From positions 1 to 8,828 of the forward strand of contig JAGOUK010000047.1 in the NCBI GenBank assembly GCA_018061225.1: a stretch of DNA of 8,828 bases. Direction: 5' to 3'. The notes beneath the pieces were generated by a model that ran no database searches, was not told the DNA's origin, and worked only from the letters and a program-made list of their open reading frames with translations. Source of the stretch: Candidatus Omnitrophota bacterium (lineage in GTDB: Bacteria > Omnitrophota > Gorgyraeia > 2-02-FULL-51-18 > JAGOUK01). Made by a program: the position numbers and the translations under genes. This document shows, piece after piece, positions 5,130 to 8,828 of the stretch. Numbering within the stretch: position 1 is the stretch's first letter; the number at the start of each line of letters is the position of its first letter.

Positions 5130-6602
5130 ATGGATGCCTGCAAAATTCAACACTCTCTTCACGCGCTTCTGAGTCGATCAGGACTTGATTTTGATCCACT
5201 CTCGGTCAAGGACGCGGAGATAAACTCCGTTGTTTGCGATTCGCGCAAAGTAGCACCCGGCAGTATTTTTGCGGCTATTCAAGGCGTCGCATCCGACGGA
5301 AACGAATTTATCGACAAGGCCTTGGCCGCGGGAGCCGCGGCAGTTCTCACGGAGCGCTCTGATGCGGCAGCGGGCCGGCCTCTGATCCGTGTCACGAACG
5401 CGCGCAGGTCCTACGCCGAGCTGAATCATCTTTTGTGGGGCGAACCATCCTCGCGCCTCAAGACATTGGCGGTCACGGGCACCAACGGCAAAACCACCTC
5501 CGCCTATCTGGCGGCCCATATGCTGGCCAGAAAGCACCGCCCCATTTTACTTGGGACGATTCGATACGCCTTTGAAGACCACGCTCTTCCGTCAACACAC
5601 ACGACTCCGGATCCGGATGTGCTTCAGCCGTGGCTGGCCCAGATGATCGGACGGGGCGCCGACAGCGTGGTGCTGGAAGCCTCCTCCCACGCTCTGGAGC
5701 AAGATCGGCTGGCGGGAATGAGCTTTGATGGAGCGCTTTTCACAAACCTCACTCAGGATCATCTGGATTATCACGGCACTCTCGAACATTATTTGAATGC
5801 CAAATTGAAGCTTTTTGCAATGATGCGTCCAGACGGGCTTGCAGTTGTGAACGCGGATGACGCGGTGTCCGGGCAGGTGCTTCAGGCGGCGCGGGGTCGG
5901 ACGCTGACATTTGGCATCCATTCCGAGGCGGATCTCCGGGCGGTCGATATTCGGTCGGATCTCAAAGGATCGGAGTTCGCAATCCGTCTGGCCGGCCGTG
6001 ACCGCGTGGTGCGGACCTCCTTATTGGGCAATCACAATATTTACAATTTGCTGGGCGCGCTGGGTTTGGCGATGGCGGCGGGGATGACTTTGGATGAAGC
6101 GGTGCCGGCGATTGCCAACTTCAAGGGGGTGCCCGGGCGCCTGGAGCGGATTCCCAATGAGCAGGGATTCGAACTTTTTATCGACTATGCGCACACGCCC
6201 GATGGGATCGAAAATGTGCTTTCCGCGGTCAGGCCTTATGTGAACAAAAAGCTTCTGGTTCTGTTTGGATGCGGCGGGGATCGGGATCGGACCAAGCGTC
6301 CCAAGATGGCGCAGGCCGTCGAACGCTACGCGGACGGAGTTGTCGTCACTTCTGACAATCCCAGATCCGAGAATCCCAGAGAAATCATTCGCGAGATCAT
6401 GAGCGGATTTTCTGCCAAATATGGCAAAGCGCAGGTCCAGTCGGATCGCGCCCGCGCCATCCGTCAAATTCTTTTGGAGGCAAGGGCCGGGGATGTTGTG
6501 CTTCTTTTGGGAAAGGGACATGAAGAATATCAGATCATCGGCAAAGACAAGCTCCCGTTCAGCGACCGGGATGAGGCGCTCAAGGCGCTGGGAGGAAGAT
6601 AA
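5130..6602 (+). CDS. murE: UDP-MurNAc-tripeptide synthetase MurE, meso-DAP type
   Basis: MurE is a cytoplasmic ATP-dependent ligase that adds the third residue to UDP-MurNAc-L-Ala-D-Glu. From the ATG at 5130 the protein has 490 residues, normal for MurE. Landmarks are SVVCDSRKVAPGSIFAAIQG at 33-52, the P-loop GTNGKTT at 117-123, and substrate residues HTTPDP at 157-162. LEASSHAL at 182-189 and TNLTQDHLDYHGT at 205-217 follow, with the probable carbamylated Lys225 in YLNAKLKLF. Later motifs are NHNIYNLLGAL (301-311), DYAHTPDGIENVL (352-364), CGGDRDRTKRP (381-391) and GKGHEEYQ (461-468). DNPRSE at 409-414 is the meso-diaminopimelate recognition signature. The frame is open back to 4992, but that would overlap ftsI by 131 bases and add non-family residues. 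The ATG 7 bp after the ftsI stop is preferred, though it lacks a clear Shine-Dalgarno. Confidence 0.97.
   Translation: MDACKIQHSLHALLSRSGLDFDPLSVKDAEINSVVCDSRKVAPGSIFAAIQGVASDGNEFIDKALAAGAAAVLTERSDAAAGRPLIRVTNARRSYAELNHLLWGEPSSRLKTLAVTGTNGKTTSAYLAAHMLARKHRPILLGTIRYAFEDHALPSTHTTPDPDVLQPWLAQMIGRGADSVVLEASSHALEQDRLAGMSFDGALFTNLTQDHLDYHGTLEHYLNAKLKLFAMMRPDGLAVVNADDAVSGQVLQAARGRTLTFGIHSEADLRAVDIRSDLKGSEFAIRLAGRDRVVRTSLLGNHNIYNLLGALGLAMAAGMTLDEAVPAIANFKGVPGRLERIPNEQGFELFIDYAHTPDGIENVLSAVRPYVNKKLLVLFGCGGDRDRTKRPKMAQAVERYADGVVVTSDNPRSENPREIIREIMSGFSAKYGKAQVQSDRARAIRQILLEARAGDVVLLLGKGHEEYQIIGKDKLPFSDRDEALKALGGR
6591..6595 (+). promoter_or_regulatory. Shine-Dalgarno sequence of murF inside murE
   Basis: GGAGG within the last codons of murE lies 6 bases before the murF ATG, which itself overlaps the murE stop (TAATG). 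It confirms the murF start and suggests coupled, balanced synthesis of the two ligases. Confidence 0.8.
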
Positions 6603-7981
6603 TGATCGAATACACCTACAAACAACTTGAGCAGGCCACCCGGGGCAAGCTCATGATCCCGACCCGCAGGATGGGGTTTAAGGGAAAAGTTTCCACGGAC
6701 ACGAGGACGATACAGCCGGGCGACCTCTACATCGCGCTCAAGGGTAAAAATTATGACGGTCACGATTACATAGACTTGGCGTTTGAGAAGGGCGCGCGGA
6801 TGTGTATCGCCGAACTCGGGACCGGACGGCGTGTGCGCCGCAGAGACCCGGACATTATCTTTGTGGAGAATACCCAGCAGGCCATGTGCCGGCTTGCGAG
6901 TTTCCATCGCCGCCAAAAAAATAAGCCGCTGATCGCGATCACCGGTTCCTGCGGCAAAACGACGACCAAAGAGATCCTCGCGCATCTTCTGGGCGTTAAA
7001 TACAAAGTCCTCAAGAATATTGGCACGGAGAACAATATTGTTGGAGTTCCCAAGACGCTGCTCAATTGGGAGGATGAAGATCTGGCGGTGATCGAAATCG
7101 GAACCAATCAGATCGGTGAGATTCATTATCTGACGCGGTTGGTTCAGCCGACGCACGGAGTCCTGACGCTGATCGGCCACTCTCATTTGGCCGGTCTGCG
7201 GAGCATACAAGGAGTTCGGCGGGAGAAGATGTCGATGGTGGACGCGATGGATGACAACGCGACCGTCATCTACAACGGCGAAGACCGCAATATCGTTCAT
7301 GACCGATTAAAAAAGCTCAAGACGGTTCGGGTTGGGTATAAAAAAGCCTTTAATTTTTATGCCGACCAAATTCACATGCTCGACAACAGCATCGGGTTTC
7401 GGCTGAACGGCAAAACTCGTATCGCGGCGCCGATCTTGGGTCAGCACAATGTGTTGAACACTTTATTGGCGATCGGCGCGGCCTCCTGCTTCGGGATCAA
7501 GCCGGATGATGTCAAAGCGCGGATGGTGAGCTTTGAAGCCCCCAAAGGACGGCTTAGGTACCAGGAGTTGAACGGCATCCATTGGATCGACGACTCTTAT
7601 AATGCAAATCCATCATCGCTGAAGGCGGCGATCGAGCTCTTTAAGTCCTACCCGCCGAAGGGGCGCAAGATCCTGGTTCTGGGAGATATGCTCGAGTTGG
7701 GGCCTCAGGCCAACGCATTTCATCGGGAGGCCGGGCAGCAGATCGCCGGGTATCCTTTTGATCTTGTATTGACAGTCGGCACCCTGGCAGCGCGTTTTGC
7801 TGAAGAAGCGGCGGTGAGCGGCTTTGCCAAAGAAAAGCTCAATACGTTTGCGACCAGCACCGACGCGGGGAATTATTTAAAGGACAAGCTTATGCCCGCC
7901 GATACCGTGCTTCTCAAGGGATCCCGCGGAACCAAGATGGAAAAAGTCATGGAGCTTTGCGTCCGGGGAAAGACTCTCTAA
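6602..7981 (+). CDS. murF: UDP-MurNAc-tripeptide:D-Ala-D-Ala ligase MurF
   Basis: MurF adds D-Ala-D-Ala to the UDP-MurNAc-tripeptide, using ATP, in the last cytoplasmic step of pentapeptide assembly. It has 459 residues, normal for the family. The N-terminal substrate domain has VSTDTRTIQPGDLYIALKG at 30-48. The ATPase domain has ITGSCGKTTTKE at 113-124, GTENNIVGVPKTLL at 141-154 and IEIGTNQIGEI at 164-174. The central region has LGQHNVLNTLLAIGAA at 279-294 and DSYNANPSS at 331-339. The C-terminal domain has VLGDMLELG at 359-367 and LLKGSRGTKME at 437-447. The usual TNIGxAHL segment reads TLIGHSHL (189-196), which changes a conserved Asn and the following residues. The order after murE and before mraY is standard. 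The start is supported by a strong Shine-Dalgarno and the one-base overlap with murE. Confidence 0.96.
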   Translation: MIEYTYKQLEQATRGKLMIPTRRMGFKGKVSTDTRTIQPGDLYIALKGKNYDGHDYIDLAFEKGARMCIAELGTGRRVRRRDPDIIFVENTQQAMCRLASFHRRQKNKPLIAITGSCGKTTTKEILAHLLGVKYKVLKNIGTENNIVGVPKTLLNWEDEDLAVIEIGTNQIGEIHYLTRLVQPTHGVLTLIGHSHLAGLRSIQGVRREKMSMVDAMDDNATVIYNGEDRNIVHDRLKKLKTVRVGYKKAFNFYADQIHMLDNSIGFRLNGKTRIAAPILGQHNVLNTLLAIGAASCFGIKPDDVKARMVSFEAPKGRLRYQELNGIHWIDDSYNANPSSLKAAIELFKSYPPKGRKILVLGDMLELGPQANAFHREAGQQIAGYPFDLVLTVGTLAARFAEEAAVSGFAKEKLNTFATSTDAGNYLKDKLMPADTVLLKGSRGTKMEKVMELCVRGKTL

Positions 7982-7982
7982 T

Positions 7983-8828
7983 ATGCTGCACGCGCTGCTT
8001 TATCCGCTTCACGAAACGATCTCCGCGTTCAACGTATTCAAATACATCACGTTTCGGGCGGGGCTCGCGGCGCTGATCGCGTTCTTGTTCACGGTGCTGG
8101 TCGGGGGGAAGGTGATCGAGGCTCTCACACGGCTCAAGCTGAATCATAGCCCCGAGCGCGTGGGGTTCGAGGATATCGCGAGCCAGCACGCGCATAAGAA
8201 GTATGTGCCGACCATGGGAGGACTTCTCATTGTAGGGGCCATGGTGATCGCGTCGCTCTTATGCGGTGAGTTGACCAACCGCTACCTGTGGCTGGCCATC
8301 ATCACAACGCTTTGGCTGGGCGCGATAGGGTTTGCGGATGATTACCTGAAGATTAAGCATCAAAATGCCAAAGGGTTATCCGCGCTGGCTAAATTTGGCG
8401 GGCAGGCTCTGCTCGCGCTTTCGATCGGGGCGTACCTGTATTGGGATGCTACTTATTGGACGACAGTCCATATTCCGTTTTTGAAGGATGTGGTGTTGCA
8501 CCTGGGGCTCAGCTATATTCTTTTTGCTTTTGTGGTGTTGGTCGGCAGCTCGAATGCCGTGAACCTCACCGATGGGCTGGACGGTCTCGCGATCGGCTGC
8601 GCGCTGTTCGCTTCGCTGACCTACGCGGTGTTCAGTTACGTAACGGGTCACGCGCTGTTCGCGAATTATCTTTTTCTGCCCTTTATCGAAGGGGCGGGCG
8701 AGTTGACGGTTTTTTGCGCGGCGATGGCCGGGGCTTGTCTGGGCTTCTTGTGGTTCAACGGCCAGCCCGCCAGCGTATTTATGGGAGACACGGGATCTCT
8801 GGCACTGGGAGGCGCCATTGGGATTGTG
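7983..8828 (+). CDS. mraY: Phospho-MurNAc-pentapeptide translocase MraY, 3'-partial
   Basis: MraY is the integral membrane enzyme that moves phospho-MurNAc-pentapeptide from UDP to undecaprenyl phosphate, making lipid I. The frame runs open from the ATG at 7983 to the right edge, giving 282 of roughly 360 expected residues. Visible motifs are VPTMGGLLI at 75-83, GFADDYLK at 116-123 with the paired Asp119-Asp120, NAVNLTDGLDGLA at 191-203, and WFNGQPASVFMGDTGSLALGG at 257-277 with Asp269. Several hydrophobic membrane segments lie between them, and a first one at about 25-42. The His-rich active-site loop near the C-terminus lies outside the window. The substrate segment before PTMGG (EDIASQHAHKKY) differs from the E. 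coli form DGPESHFSKRGT. The start is one base after the murF stop, with a distant GGGGAAAG at 7965-7972. Confidence 0.95.
   Translation, partial: MLHALLYPLHETISAFNVFKYITFRAGLAALIAFLFTVLVGGKVIEALTRLKLNHSPERVGFEDIASQHAHKKYVPTMGGLLIVGAMVIASLLCGELTNRYLWLAIITTLWLGAIGFADDYLKIKHQNAKGLSALAKFGGQALLALSIGAYLYWDATYWTTVHIPFLKDVVLHLGLSYILFAFVVLVGSSNAVNLTDGLDGLAIGCALFASLTYAVFSYVTGHALFANYLFLPFIEGAGELTVFCAAMAGACLGFLWFNGQPASVFMGDTGSLALGGAIGIV

Noticed and set aside
6530..7300. Minus-strand open frame of 256 codons opposite the murE end and murF
   Set aside because: It is a shadow of murF, whose catalytic motifs are all on the plus strand. It has no ribosome site or family features.

Overview
The window holds most of a bacterial division and cell wall (dcw) cluster, all on the + strand. 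It is preceded by two genes of a separate envelope or signalling unit. In order: a TPR plus double-PDZ protein (probably cut by the left edge), a two-TM HAMP protein, a 207-bp intergenic region with a promoter, mraZ, a small unrecognised gene, rsmH (mraW), an ftsL-type gene, ftsI (class B PBP), murE, murF and mraY (cut by the right edge). This order is the classic dcw order, with one extra small gene between mraZ and rsmH.

The intergenic region carries a sigma70-type promoter that matches consensus exactly (TTGACA, 17 bp, TATAAT; 1464-1492). Directly downstream, in the first transcribed bases, are two perfect AAAGTGG boxes and one degenerate copy at a 10-bp period (1500-1526). This matches the operators described for MraZ, so autoregulation of the cluster is likely. 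From mraZ to mraY the genes overlap or are separated by at most 22 bp, with no terminator visible, so they probably form one operon. MraZ sets transcription and RsmH methylates 16S rRNA. FtsL and FtsI belong to the septal synthase. MurE and MurF complete the UDP-MurNAc-pentapeptide, and MraY transfers it to the lipid carrier as lipid I.

Organism: a Gram-negative-type bacterium is suggested by the meso-DAP signature in MurE (DNPRSE), a PBP without PASTA domains, and moderate GC that falls in the mraZ promoter region. The N-terminal style of the TPR-PDZ protein and the HAMP-only protein bring to mind uncultured PVC/Omnitrophota or deltaproteobacterial lineages. That placement is from memory and is low confidence.

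I see no mobile element, CRISPR array, tRNA or rRNA. The least explained item is the 62-residue gene between mraZ and rsmH. It overlaps mraZ by ATGA and ends three bases before the rsmH start, and rsmH has no Shine-Dalgarno sequence of its own. The cluster is otherwise conventional, and I do not claim a wholly new system here.
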